DNA of 64,000 nt from Paracoccaceae bacterium (GTDB lineage: Bacteria > Pseudomonadota > Alphaproteobacteria > Rhodobacterales > Rhodobacteraceae), in assembly GCA_027489355.1 (NCBI GenBank), contig JAIXZY010000075.1, forward strand, positions 62,001-126,000. The letters run 5' to 3'. This document shows, piece by piece, positions 44,812-52,390 of this stretch. The position numbers were made by a program, and so were the translations under genes. The notes beneath the pieces were generated by a model, which saw only the letters and a list, made by a program, of their open reading frames with translations, did not search any database and was not told the DNA's origin. Position 1 is the first letter of the stretch, and each line of letters opens with the position of its first letter.

Positions 44812-46653
44812 GTGGATCAGGCAGGGGCAGTTGGCGTGAAGGTGTACCGCAGGCTCGCGGTGACGGCGGGCAGCGTTTTTCTGTTCCTGGGACTACTTCT
44901 GGAACAGCTGCGGGCGATGGATCCGGGCCGCGTGCTGGGTGGGATGGGGCAGGTGGGCGCCTGGCCCTGGCTGGCCGCGGCGCTGGCGACCTGGGCAAGC
45001 TTTCGGGCGGTGGCAGGCTATGATCTCGCGCTGCACCGGCATCTGGCAACCGGGGTCGATCCCGGGCGGGCGCGACAGGCTGGCTTTGCCGCCATCGCCA
45101 TCGCCCAGACGGTCGGACTGGGCGTGGTCAGCGGCGCGCTGGTCCGCTGGCGCCTGCTGCCCGATCTTGGGCTTCCGGGTGCGGCGCGCCTGTCCCTGCT
45201 GGTGGCCCTGTCCTTCCTTGCGTCCTGGGCGGTGCTGACGGCCCTTGTCCTGATGGTCCTGTCCTCTGGTCCGCTGGCCTGGTGCGGGCTGGCGGGCGGG
45301 CTGGGGCTGGGTGCGGCCGCCATTGTCCTGCTGGTGCGCCCCCGTCCCTGGATGCCAAACCTGATCACTCTGGGGCGGCTTCTGGCGCTTGCCGCGGCGG
45401 ATTGCCTTGCCGCAGGTCTGGCGCTGTGGCTGCTGATTCCCGGGGACGGCGCGTTTGCCGTCTTCCTGCCGGTGTTCCTGCTGGCTCTGGGCGCCGGGCT
45501 GGTCTCGGGTTCCCCCGCCGGGCTTGGCGCCTTCGAGATCGTGCTGCTGGGCCTGATGCCCGGCGAGGACGAGGCGATCCTGGCCGGAGTGGTAGCCTGG
45601 CGCGGGATCCATTATGCGCTGCCGGCACTGTGCGGGGCCGGGGTGGCGATCCTTGCGCGGGGCGAGGCGCTGCGGCCTGCGCTGCCGCTGGCCCCGCCCG
45701 AGATCGCCGAGGCGGGTCTTGCGCGGCAAGGTGCGCTGCGGCCGCACCCCGGGGGGTTCCTTGCAGGCCGGACGCCGCACGGGCTGGTGGCGCTGACCGC
45801 GGTCGCGGACCTGGCGCGGTTTCGGCAGGCGGCGCGGGACGAGGGGCGTTGGCCGGTTCTCTACAAGGCCGGGGCGCGGGCGGCGGTCCGGGCACGCGCC
45901 GGCGGGCTGGCCGTGTTGCCGGTGGCGCGGGAGGCCTGGCTGCTGCCGCAGACCTTCCGGTTGGACCTGCCCGCGCGGGCCGGTCTGCGGCGCAAGCTGC
46001 GCCGGGCCGCTGCGGCGGGGGTCACGGCCCGGCCCGCGCCGCACCCGGACTGGGCAGAGCTTGCGGCACTGAATGCGCAGTGGCTCGCGGCACGGGGCGG
46101 CGAGCATGGCTTTTCGATGGGGCGCTTCGATCCCCGCTACTGTTCCGGGCAACAGGTGATCGAGGCGCGTTGCGACGGGCGGCTGGTCGGCTTCGCCACC
46201 TTCCACGCCGCGCGGCTTGCGGGCGAGGCGGTCTGGACGCTGGACCTGCTTCGGCCCGCTCCGCAGGCGCCCGAAGGCACGGCGCAGCTTCTGGTCGCCG
46301 CGGGGATCGAGGCCGCGCGGGCCGCCGGTGCCGCCCGTCTCTCGCTTGCCGCGGTTCCGATCGGCTGTTGCCCGACCGAGCGCGGCCCGGTCGCGCGACT
46401 TGGGCGCAGGCTTGCGCCGCGGGCGATGGGCGGGCTTGCGCAGTTCAAGGCCGGTTTCGCGCCCGAGTGGCGGCGGCTTTACATTGCGGGACCTTCGCCG
46501 GCGGCGCTGGCGCTGGTCGGCTGGGAGATCTGGCGCGAGGTTCGCCGTCCCGCCGTCGCAGGCAGGATGAGTCCGACCGCAAGACGTGATGCGGAATATG
46601 AATTTGCCTCTGGTCGCAACCCGTGGCAGAGGGGGACCGATAGGCCTGCCTGA
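44812..46653 (+). CDS. MprF-like protein: membrane flippase domain plus DUF2156 acyltransferase domain
   Basis: The 613-residue protein has about eight membrane helices in its first 300 residues (UPF0104/LPG-synthase membrane type, including GSPAGLGAFEIVLLGLMP) and a C-terminal GNAT-like DUF2156 domain (LRRKLRRAAAAGVTARPAP, then HGFSMGRFDPRYCSGQQVIEA). In MprF the second domain moves an amino acid from tRNA to phosphatidylglycerol and the first flips the product, changing surface charge. Which amino acid, if any, is unknown here. The GTG at 44812 is chosen because GGAGG lies nine bases upstream; an in-frame TTG at 44794 precedes that site. bmt follows after 12 bases, likely one transcript. 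Confidence 0.85.
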   Translation: MDQAGAVGVKVYRRLAVTAGSVFLFLGLLLEQLRAMDPGRVLGGMGQVGAWPWLAAALATWASFRAVAGYDLALHRHLATGVDPGRARQAGFAAIAIAQTVGLGVVSGALVRWRLLPDLGLPGAARLSLLVALSFLASWAVLTALVLMVLSSGPLAWCGLAGGLGLGAAAIVLLVRPRPWMPNLITLGRLLALAAADCLAAGLALWLLIPGDGAFAVFLPVFLLALGAGLVSGSPAGLGAFEIVLLGLMPGEDEAILAGVVAWRGIHYALPALCGAGVAILARGEALRPALPLAPPEIAEAGLARQGALRPHPGGFLAGRTPHGLVALTAVADLARFRQAARDEGRWPVLYKAGARAAVRARAGGLAVLPVAREAWLLPQTFRLDLPARAGLRRKLRRAAAAGVTARPAPHPDWAELAALNAQWLAARGGEHGFSMGRFDPRYCSGQQVIEARCDGRLVGFATFHAARLAGEAVWTLDLLRPAPQAPEGTAQLLVAAGIEAARAAGAARLSLAAVPIGCCPTERGPVARLGRRLAPRAMGGLAQFKAGFAPEWRRLYIAGPSPAALALVGWEIWREVRRPAVAGRMSPTARRDAEYEFASGRNPWQRGTDRPA

Positions 46654-46665
46654 AGGAACCCCGAG

Positions 46666-47679
46666 ATGACCGATGCCCTGACCCGGATGCTTGCGACCCG
46701 CGACTGGCTGATGGCCGACGGGGCGACGGGGACGAACCTGTTCAACATGGGCCTGTCCTCGGGCGAACCGCCGGAGTTCTGGAATGTCGAGCAGCCGCAG
46801 AACATCCGGAAACTCTACGGCGATGCGGTGGCTGCGGGGTCTGACCTGTTCCTGACCAACACCTTCGGCGGCAACGCGGCGCGGTTGAAGCTGCACCAGG
46901 CGCAGGGCCGGGTGCGCGAGTTGAACCGGATCGGTGCGGAACTGGGCCGCGAGATCGCCGACAAGGCGGGGCGGGCCGTGGTCGTGGCCGGGTCGATGGG
47001 CCCGACGGGCGAGATCTTCGAGCCGATGGGCACCCTGACCCACGAACTGGCGGTGGAGATCTTCCACGAACAGGCCGAGGCACTGAAGGAAGGCGGGGCG
47101 GATGTGCTCTGGGTCGAGACGATCTCGGCGCCCGAGGAATACCGTGCAGCCGCCGATGCGGCGCTGCGGGCCGACATGCCCTGGTGCGGCACGATGAGCT
47201 TTGACACCGCAGGCCGGACGATGATGGGCGTGACCTCGGCGGCGATGGCCGAGATGGTGGAACGGCTGGTCAACCCGCCGATCGCCTTTGGCGCGAACTG
47301 CGGGGTGGGGGCGTCCGACCTGCTGCGCACGGTGCTGGGCTTCGCGGCCACCGGGACGGAACGGCCGCTGATCGCCAAGGGCAACGCGGGCATCCCGAAG
47401 TACCACGACGGGCATATCCACTATGACGGCACGCCCGAGCTGATGGCGGAATATGCCGTCATGGCGCGGGATGCGGGCGTGCGGATCATCGGCGGCTGCT
47501 GCGGCACGATGCCGGAACACCTGCGCGCGATGCGGGTGGCGCTGGAAAGCCGTCCCAAGGGCAACCGCCCGACGCTGGAGGCGATCCAGGCCAAGCTCGG
47601 CGGCTTCTCCTCGGCCTCGGACGGGACGGGGGATGACGCGGGCGCCGGTCGGCGGGAACGGCGCGGGCGTCGGGGCTGA
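46666..47679 (+). CDS. bmt: Homocysteine S-methyltransferase Bmt (methionine synthase module)
   Basis: The 337-residue protein is a zinc-dependent homocysteine methyltransferase domain: MADGATGTNLFNMGL at the start, FGANCGVGASDLLR with one Cys ligand and IGGCCGTMPEHLRAM near residue 275 with the other two. In Rhodobacterales such proteins have been annotated as betaine-homocysteine methyltransferases. Genetic work in relatives supports a role as one piece of a split, cobalamin-dependent methionine synthase. The corrinoid protein gene 1.3 kb downstream agrees with that. The last 25 residues are Gly/Arg-rich and probably disordered. Confidence 0.9.
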   Translation: MTDALTRMLATRDWLMADGATGTNLFNMGLSSGEPPEFWNVEQPQNIRKLYGDAVAAGSDLFLTNTFGGNAARLKLHQAQGRVRELNRIGAELGREIADKAGRAVVVAGSMGPTGEIFEPMGTLTHELAVEIFHEQAEALKEGGADVLWVETISAPEEYRAAADAALRADMPWCGTMSFDTAGRTMMGVTSAAMAEMVERLVNPPIAFGANCGVGASDLLRTVLGFAATGTERPLIAKGNAGIPKYHDGHIHYDGTPELMAEYAVMARDAGVRIIGGCCGTMPEHLRAMRVALESRPKGNRPTLEAIQAKLGGFSSASDGTGDDAGAGRRERRGRRG

Positions 47680-47699
47680 CCGGTCGGGCGCGAGTGCCC

Positions 47700-47745
47700 A
47701 AAATCCTTAAGTAAGGATTTTGACAAGTTCCTTGCTTAAGGAATT
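47700..47745. repeat. Twin palindromes (TTAAG type), copy 1
   Basis: The first hairpin has arms AAAATCCTTA and TAAGGATTTT around AG (47700-47721). The second has TTCCTT and AAGGAA arms (47728-47743). The element lies exactly between the convergent bmt and radical SAM genes and could terminate both. The minus strand can be read as TTG followed by codons for SKSLLKDF, which imitates a gene start. Confidence 0.8.
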
Positions 47746-47765
47746 TGGCGCGGCTTCACCCCTCT

Positions 47766-48851
47766 TCAGAACAGCGTCAACTGGTCACCTGGCTTTGGCG
47801 GCGGCGCAAAAAGGTCGCAGCGCAGGTCCGGATGGGTTTCGTTCAGGCCAAGCCGCTTCCGCGCCACCTCGGCCCGTCGGTGGATGAGCTCGGCCCAAAG
47901 CCCCTCGCCGCGCATCCGCTTGCCCCATTCCGGGTCGTAATCCCTCCCCCCGTGCAGCTCTCGCACCCGGCCCATGACATGGGCCGCACGGCCCGGGACG
48001 GTCGCTTCCAGCCAGTCGCGGAAGAGCCCCGCCACCTCCAGCGGCAGGCGCAGCGGGATGCAGTTCGCGGCCCCGGCCCCCGCGTCGCGGCCGGCTTCCA
48101 TCACCGCCTCAAGCTCATGGTCCGTGAGGCCGGGGATCAGGGGCGAGACCTGGATGCGCACCGGGATCCCCGCTTCGGACAGGCGACGGATCATCTGCAG
48201 CCGCCGCTTCGGCGATGGCGCGCGCGGTTCCATCTTGCGGGCCAGGTCTTCGTCCAGGGTGGTGACGGAGACTGCCGCCACGGCCAAATGCTGCGCCGCC
48301 ATTCCCGCGATCAGGTCGATGTCCCGCTCGACCGTGGTGCCGCGGGTGGTAACCCACAGCGGGTGGCGGAAGTCCGACAGGACCTGCAGGACCTGGCGCA
48401 TGATGCCGCGCTCCCGCTCCAGCGGCTGATAGGGGTCGGTGTTGGTGCCGATGGCCACCGGCGCGACCTTGTATGCGGGGCGGCGGAGTTCCTGTTCCAG
48501 CACCTCGGCGATGCCCGGGCGGGCGATGAGGCGGGTCTCGAAATCAAGGCCGGGCGAGAGGTTCAGGTAGGCGTGGGTGGGCCTGGCGAAGCAGTAGATG
48601 CAGCCATGTTCGCAGCCGCGGTAGATGTTGATCGACCGGTCGAAGGGCACATCCGGAGAGCGGTTGAAGGTGAGCGCCGAGCGGGGCCGTTCGTTCCGGA
48701 CCTCGGTCGCGACCAGCCGCTCCTCCTCGGGGATGTCCCAGCCGTCGTCGAAGGCCTGCTGCGAGGTCGCCTCATAACGGCCGGTCGCATTGCTGCCGGC
48801 CCCCCGCGCCCGCAGGCGCTGGCCGGGAAGGATGGTGGGGCTGTCGGTCAT
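47766..48851 (-). CDS. PA0069 family radical SAM protein
   Basis: The 361-residue protein carries the radical SAM cluster motif CEHGCIYCFARPTHAYL near residues 88-104, after the family-specific FNRSPDVPFDRSINIYRG. The downstream part (AIGTNTDPYQPLERERGIMRQVL, SVTTLDEDLARKMEPRAPSP) is that of the SplB-like/PA0069 group, whose reaction is unknown. The start MTDSPTILPGQRLRARGAG at 48851 is chosen; an earlier in-frame ATG at 49031 lies across the promoter of the corrinoid gene. The C-terminus FAPPPKPGDQLTLF resembles a beta-clamp-type QLTLF peptide. Confidence 0.9.
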   Translation of the reverse strand: MTDSPTILPGQRLRARGAGSNATGRYEATSQQAFDDGWDIPEEERLVATEVRNERPRSALTFNRSPDVPFDRSINIYRGCEHGCIYCFARPTHAYLNLSPGLDFETRLIARPGIAEVLEQELRRPAYKVAPVAIGTNTDPYQPLERERGIMRQVLQVLSDFRHPLWVTTRGTTVERDIDLIAGMAAQHLAVAAVSVTTLDEDLARKMEPRAPSPKRRLQMIRRLSEAGIPVRIQVSPLIPGLTDHELEAVMEAGRDAGAGAANCIPLRLPLEVAGLFRDWLEATVPGRAAHVMGRVRELHGGRDYDPEWGKRMRGEGLWAELIHRRAEVARKRLGLNETHPDLRCDLFAPPPKPGDQLTLF

Positions 48852-49008
48852 CCGGCAAATATAGAACAAAGAATGAACATACGCCACAACTTTCCGGTGC
48901 GCGACGGCTTTCTGTCGGCTTTCATCCGGTGTATGTCGCTTGCCGCATAGTGGGGAGGTCGGTTTGCGACCATCACCATGCCAAACCCTTCCGCTTGGAG
49001 CGCCCCCG

Positions 49009-49707
49009 ATGGCTGACGAAGACGAGATCATCCTGTCCGAACTGTCGGATGACGAGCTTGTGCTGCAGATGCACGACGACCTCTACGACGGTCTCAAGGA
49101 AGAGATCGAAGAGGGCGTCAACATCCTGATCGGGCGCGGCTGGGCACCCTACGACGTGCTGACCAAGGCGCTGGTTGCCGGCATGACCATCGTCGGCGCC
49201 GACTTCCGCGACGGGATCCTGTTCGTCCCCGAGGTGCTCTTGGCCGCCAATGCGATGAAGGCGGGGATGGCGATCCTGAAGCCCTTGCTGGCCGAAACCG
49301 GCGCACCGCGCATGGGCAAGATGGTGATTGGCACGGTGAAGGGCGACATCCACGACATCGGCAAGAACCTTGTCGCGATGATGATGGAAGGCGCGGGCTT
49401 CGAGGTCGTGGACCTGGGGATCAACAACGCGGTCGAGAAGTACCTGGAGGCCTTGGAGAAGGAGCAGCCCGATATCCTGGGGATGTCCGCGCTTCTGACC
49501 ACGACGATGCCCTACATGAAGGTCGTGATCGACACGATGAAGGAAAAGGGCCTGCGCGAGGACTATATCGTCCTGGTCGGTGGCGCCCCTCTGAACGAGG
49601 AATTCGGCAAGGCAATTGGCGCGGACGCCTATTGCCGTGACGCCGCCGTTGCGGTGGAAACGGCCAAGCAGTTCGTCGCGCGCAAGCACAACCAGCTGAA
49701 CGGCTGA
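49009..49707 (+). CDS. Corrinoid (B12-binding) methyltransferase protein
   Basis: The 232-residue protein has the helical cap domain (VNILIGRGWAPYDVLTKALVAGM ... GILFVPEVLLAANAMKAGM) followed by a B12-binding Rossmann domain with DIHDIG near residues 115-120. The histidine of that motif is the lower cobalt ligand. The later GMSALLTTTMPYMK and VLVGGAPLNEEFG are also typical. It belongs to the MtbC/MttC-like family. With Bmt nearby, it is best read as the cobalamin module of a split methionine synthase. A 6-pair hairpin (48961-48987) precedes the start at 49009. Confidence 0.92.
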   Translation: MADEDEIILSELSDDELVLQMHDDLYDGLKEEIEEGVNILIGRGWAPYDVLTKALVAGMTIVGADFRDGILFVPEVLLAANAMKAGMAILKPLLAETGAPRMGKMVIGTVKGDIHDIGKNLVAMMMEGAGFEVVDLGINNAVEKYLEALEKEQPDILGMSALLTTTMPYMKVVIDTMKEKGLREDYIVLVGGAPLNEEFGKAIGADAYCRDAAVAVETAKQFVARKHNQLNG

Positions 49708-49782
49708 CGCACGCCCAAGTGATTCGGGGGGGCTTGTCATGCGCCCCTCCGAAGCGCAGATTGACAGTCAGGGAGACATGAT

Positions 49783-49941
49783 ATGCCCTTGACCCACTTC
49801 CTTGGACTGATTGCCCTCGTCCTGATTGCTGCCGGTTTGACGATCTGGCTGGCGGTCTGGACCGGGGTCCCCTTCGCGGCGCTGGCCTTTGCGGCGCTGT
49901 CGGCCAGCGTGATCCTGACCTGGACCCGGGTCAGCCGGTAA
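49783..49941 (+). CDS. 52-residue two-helix membrane protein
   Basis: The frame from ATG 49783 to TAA 49941 encodes MPLTHFLGLIALVLIAAGLT, then a second hydrophobic segment and a short basic end (TRVSR). A GGGAGA ribosome binding site lies seven bases upstream. Both segments are long enough to cross the membrane. It sits between the corrinoid protein and DUF1638 with ten bases before the latter, so it is probably in the same transcript. No known family; function unknown. Confidence 0.65.
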   Translation: MPLTHFLGLIALVLIAAGLTIWLAVWTGVPFAALAFAALSASVILTWTRVSR

Positions 49942-49951
49942 GGCTTCCCCG

Positions 49952-50584
49952 ATGGACGATCTGACCCTTTCCGAGGCCGGCCTGCCTCCGGCGCGTTCCG
50001 GCCGTATCCTGCTGATCGCGTGCGGCGCGCTTGCGCATGAAATTCTGGCGCTGAAGGCGGCAAACGGCTGGGGGCACATGGACCTGCAATGCCTGCCGGC
50101 GAAGTTGCATCTCTGGCCCGAGAAGATCATTCCGGCGGTGGAAGAGGCGGTGGCGGCCGCGCGTGGCGACTATGAGACGGTCTTCGTGGTCTATGCCGAT
50201 TGCGGGACCGGGGGCCTGTTGCAGGCGGCCTGTGCGCGTCTCGGCGTCGAGATGGTTGAAGGCCCGCATTGCTATGCCTTCTTCGAGGGCAATGCGGCCT
50301 TCGCCGCCCGGGCAGAGGAGGAGTTCGACGCCTTCTACCTGACCGATTTCCTGGTGCGGCAGTTCGAGGCGTTCGTCTGGAAGCCAATGGGCCTGGACCG
50401 GCACCCGCAGCTGCGGGACATGTATTTCGGCAATTACCGCAAGCTTGTCTACCAGGCGCAGAAGGACGACCCGGCGCTGGACGCGAAAGCTGCCGAATGT
50501 GCCGCGCGGCTGGGACTGGAGTACGAACGCCGCTTTACCGGTTATGGCGACCTTGCGGTCACGCTGGCCCGCGTGGCCGGTTAG
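49952..50584 (+). CDS. DUF1638 family protein
   Basis: The 210-residue protein has the DUF1638 features: LLIACGALAHEILALKAANG at the N-terminus, a central DLQCLPAKLHLWPEKIIPAV, VVYADCGTGGLLQAA and the later GPHCYAFFEGNAAF. Three conserved cysteines (near residues 25, 50 and 88) suggest metal binding. DUF1638 genes are often found with corrinoid methyltransferases, so an accessory role to the upstream protein, such as cobalamin handling or reactivation, is plausible but unproven. Its stop overlaps the end of the convergent alcohol dehydrogenase by three bases. Confidence 0.85.
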   Translation: MDDLTLSEAGLPPARSGRILLIACGALAHEILALKAANGWGHMDLQCLPAKLHLWPEKIIPAVEEAVAAARGDYETVFVVYADCGTGGLLQAACARLGVEMVEGPHCYAFFEGNAAFAARAEEEFDAFYLTDFLVRQFEAFVWKPMGLDRHPQLRDMYFGNYRKLVYQAQKDDPALDAKAAECAARLGLEYERRFTGYGDLAVTLARVAG

Positions 50585-51618
50585 CCCGCGAAGTCGGTGA
50601 TCACGGCGACGCCGGGGGCGGTGGGGCCGTCGAAGGCCTTGAGTTCCTCCGTGACCTGGGAGAGCGCGACGGTGCGGGCGACGATGGGGCTGACGTCGAT
50701 GCGTCCGGTCTCGATCAGGCTGAGCAGCGTCGGGTATCGCCAGGCGGGCATGCCGCGGGTTCCGAAGACGGAAAGTTGCCGCATGTAGAGCGTGTTCATA
50801 TCGATCTGCATCTGCGCGGTGTGGCCGACCGGCAGGCCGACCTGGACATGGCGGCCCAGGGGGCGGAGGCATCTCAGCGAGGTGTTGGCGGTGGCTTCGA
50901 TCCCTAGCGCCTCGACGCTGACATGGGCGCCGCCCTGGGTGATCTCGATGATCTTCGCGGCAACGTCGCCATCGCGGGCGTCGAGGGCGGCCTCGGCACC
51001 CAGGGAGAGGGCGTGGGTCAGCTTTTCCGGGACGACGTCGACGACGATGACGCGCGCGCCAAGGGCCTTGCCGATGAGAAGGCAGGACAAGCCGATCCCT
51101 CCGGTTCCGTGGACCGCGAGCCATTCCCCCGCCTGCAGTGCGGCGCGGCCCGTAAGGGCGTGGAAGGCGGTGGTGACACGGCAGCCGAGACCCGCGGCGA
51201 GGGCGGGGGACAGGCTTTCGGGCAGGCGGGTCAGGTTGTGGGCGTGGGGGACCGAGACGTATTCGGCATAGGCCCCGCGGTCGCCGAAACCGGGGACGCG
51301 TTGCGACCGGCAGGTGGTGGTCTGGCCCGAGCGGCATTCGGGGCAGTCGCCGCAGGCGAGGATGAAGGGGGCGATGACCTTGTCCCCCGGTTTCCACTTG
51401 GCGAGGGGTCCGGCTTCGACCACCTCGCCGCAGTATTCGTGGCCGGGGATGTCTCCCGGCTTGACCTTCGGGTGTTCGCCGACCCAGCCGTGCCAGTCGC
51501 TGCGGCAGATGCCGCAGGCGAGGGTTTTCAGGATCACGCCGTCTGACTCGCAGACGGGGTCGGAGACGGTTTCCAGGCTGAGGGGCGCACGGTAGGCGCG
51601 AAGGACGGCGGCGCGCAT
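50581..51618 (-). CDS. Zinc-dependent alcohol dehydrogenase family protein
   Basis: The 345-residue medium-chain dehydrogenase has the catalytic zinc ligands in LACGICRSDWHG and GHEYCGE, all four structural zinc cysteines in CGDCPECRSGQTTTC, and a coenzyme loop VHGTGGIGLSCLLIGKALGA. It should oxidise an alcohol or aldehyde with NAD(P). The substrate is unknown. The start codon lies directly against the stop codon of the ribbon-helix-helix gene, so it appears to be the last gene of the fumC operon. Confidence 0.92.
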   Translation of the reverse strand: MRAAVLRAYRAPLSLETVSDPVCESDGVILKTLACGICRSDWHGWVGEHPKVKPGDIPGHEYCGEVVEAGPLAKWKPGDKVIAPFILACGDCPECRSGQTTTCRSQRVPGFGDRGAYAEYVSVPHAHNLTRLPESLSPALAAGLGCRVTTAFHALTGRAALQAGEWLAVHGTGGIGLSCLLIGKALGARVIVVDVVPEKLTHALSLGAEAALDARDGDVAAKIIEITQGGAHVSVEALGIEATANTSLRCLRPLGRHVQVGLPVGHTAQMQIDMNTLYMRQLSVFGTRGMPAWRYPTLLSLIETGRIDVSPIVARTVALSQVTEELKAFDGPTAPGVAVITDFAG

Positions 51619-51837
51619 TCAGGTTCCTCTATAATGGTTCAGGCAGAAGACCCGGATCGCCGAGGCGAGTCCTTCCTCTCCGCGACGGGCGGCGTCGATT
51701 TCGGCGGCAAGGGCATTGAGGGGCGTCTGTTTCTCAAGCGCGATGGTGCGGAAGGCGTCCCAGAACTCGGGTTCCAGCGAGACGCTGGTGCGGTGGCCGT
51801 GGAGGGTGAGGGAGTGTTTCGCGGGGCGGGTGGTCAT
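51619..51837 (-). CDS. Ribbon-helix-helix domain protein
   Basis: The 72-residue protein contains HSLTLHGHRTSVSLEPEFWD, the strand-helix start of the RHH_4 family, and FRTIALEKQTPLNALAAEID, the second helix. Such proteins may bind DNA, but many in Rhodobacterales have no known target. The ATG at 51837 (MTTRPAKHSLTL) is chosen. A TTG 20 codons earlier belongs to a palindromic repeat. It follows the 76-residue protein and precedes the alcohol dehydrogenase. Confidence 0.8.
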   Translation of the reverse strand: MTTRPAKHSLTLHGHRTSVSLEPEFWDAFRTIALEKQTPLNALAAEIDAARRGEEGLASAIRVFCLNHYRGT

Positions 51838-51870
51838 GGGCCGGGAGCGTAGCCAATGCGCGCAACGTCC

Positions 51871-51921
51871 AAAATCCTTAAGTAAGGATTTTGACAAATT
51901 TCTTACTTAACAAATTTGGGT
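51871..51921. repeat. Twin palindromes (TTAAG type), copy 2
   Basis: The first hairpin at 51871-51892 is identical to the one at 47700 (arms AAAATCCTTA and TAAGGATTTT). The second half, built on AAATTT repeats, has diverged. It lies inside the fumC-to-adh gene chain, between the 76-residue protein and the ribbon-helix-helix gene. Confidence 0.75.
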
Positions 51922-51930
51922 CATGGCGAA

Positions 51931-52161
51931 TTAAAGGCGGAGCAGAACGTCATCAGAGTTGCAGAATACGACGAAATGTCCAGCATTCTCGACGACGCGA
52001 TACCCCCGCTTCTTCATTGCGATCAAGAAAGCATCTCGCCCGACAAGGCGTTCGACATCGCTGACCTTGCGGCGGATCACACCGCCGTCGAGCGCAGTTT
52101 TGGTGGCAAAGATCTGTCGCATCCATTCCTGCGACGTAATGGGCAATGGCAGTTCTCGCAT
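51931..52161 (-). CDS. 76-residue conserved-looking protein of unknown function
   Basis: The product MRELPLPITSQEWMRQIFAT... ends VVENAGHFVVFCNSDDVLLRL. I recall similar small proteins in Rhodobacterales, some misnamed as anthranilate isomerase, all with the pattern 'W..QIFAT', 'GGV.RR', 'ENAG...VFCN'. No domain is recognised. The ATG at 52161 has an AGGAGGTG site six bases upstream, one of the strongest in the window. The longer frame to 52320 overlaps the DUF4169 gene and is not coding. G+C in this gene (with AAA and ATA-type codons) is lower than in its neighbours. Confidence 0.75.
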   Translation of the reverse strand: MRELPLPITSQEWMRQIFATKTALDGGVIRRKVSDVERLVGRDAFLIAMKKRGYRVVENAGHFVVFCNSDDVLLRL

Positions 52162-52210
52162 CGGGCGCACCTCCTGCCGGAAACTCTGCCAAAGCAGGGT
52201 TAACGCGGGG

Positions 52211-52390
52211 TTACTCCGTCTCGCGCCTATGCCCGTCAAGCTCCCGCGCGGCCTTCTCGGCGCGGGCCTTCTCCAGCTCCCGCTCCGCCTTCGTCCGACC
52301 GTGCTTGGCGGCATTGACATCGGCCACTGAGCGGGCGGCCTTGCGGGCCGCCTGCTTCTTTACCGTCCTAAGGTTGACAACCTCGCCCAT
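52211..52390 (-). CDS. DUF4169 family protein
   Basis: The 59-residue protein [20 protein letters not shown] is extremely basic and mostly helical, with the conserved AKHGRTKAERELEKARAEKA core. Its ATG shares a base with the fumC stop (TGATG). DUF4169 genes follow fumC in many Rhodobacterales; the function is unknown. Length is normal for the family. Confidence 0.88.
   Translation of the reverse strand: MGEVVNLRTVKKQAARKAARSVADVNAAKHGRTKAERELEKARAEKAARELDGHRRETE

Noticed and set aside
44893-47520. Long minus-strand frame opposite the MprF-like and bmt genes
   Set aside because: Composition is Gln/Arg/Pro-rich with no domain. Both plus-strand genes have clear family motifs.
47421-47726. Minus-strand frame beginning TTG-SKSLLKDF inside the twin palindrome after bmt
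   Set aside because: The same nine residues start another frame at 51897 because both begin in copies of the repeat. The frame is antisense to bmt.
48852-49008. Possible cobalamin or SAM riboswitch before the corrinoid protein
   Set aside because: No conserved B12-box or known SAM motif could be matched. Only a short hairpin is visible, listed as a weak finding.
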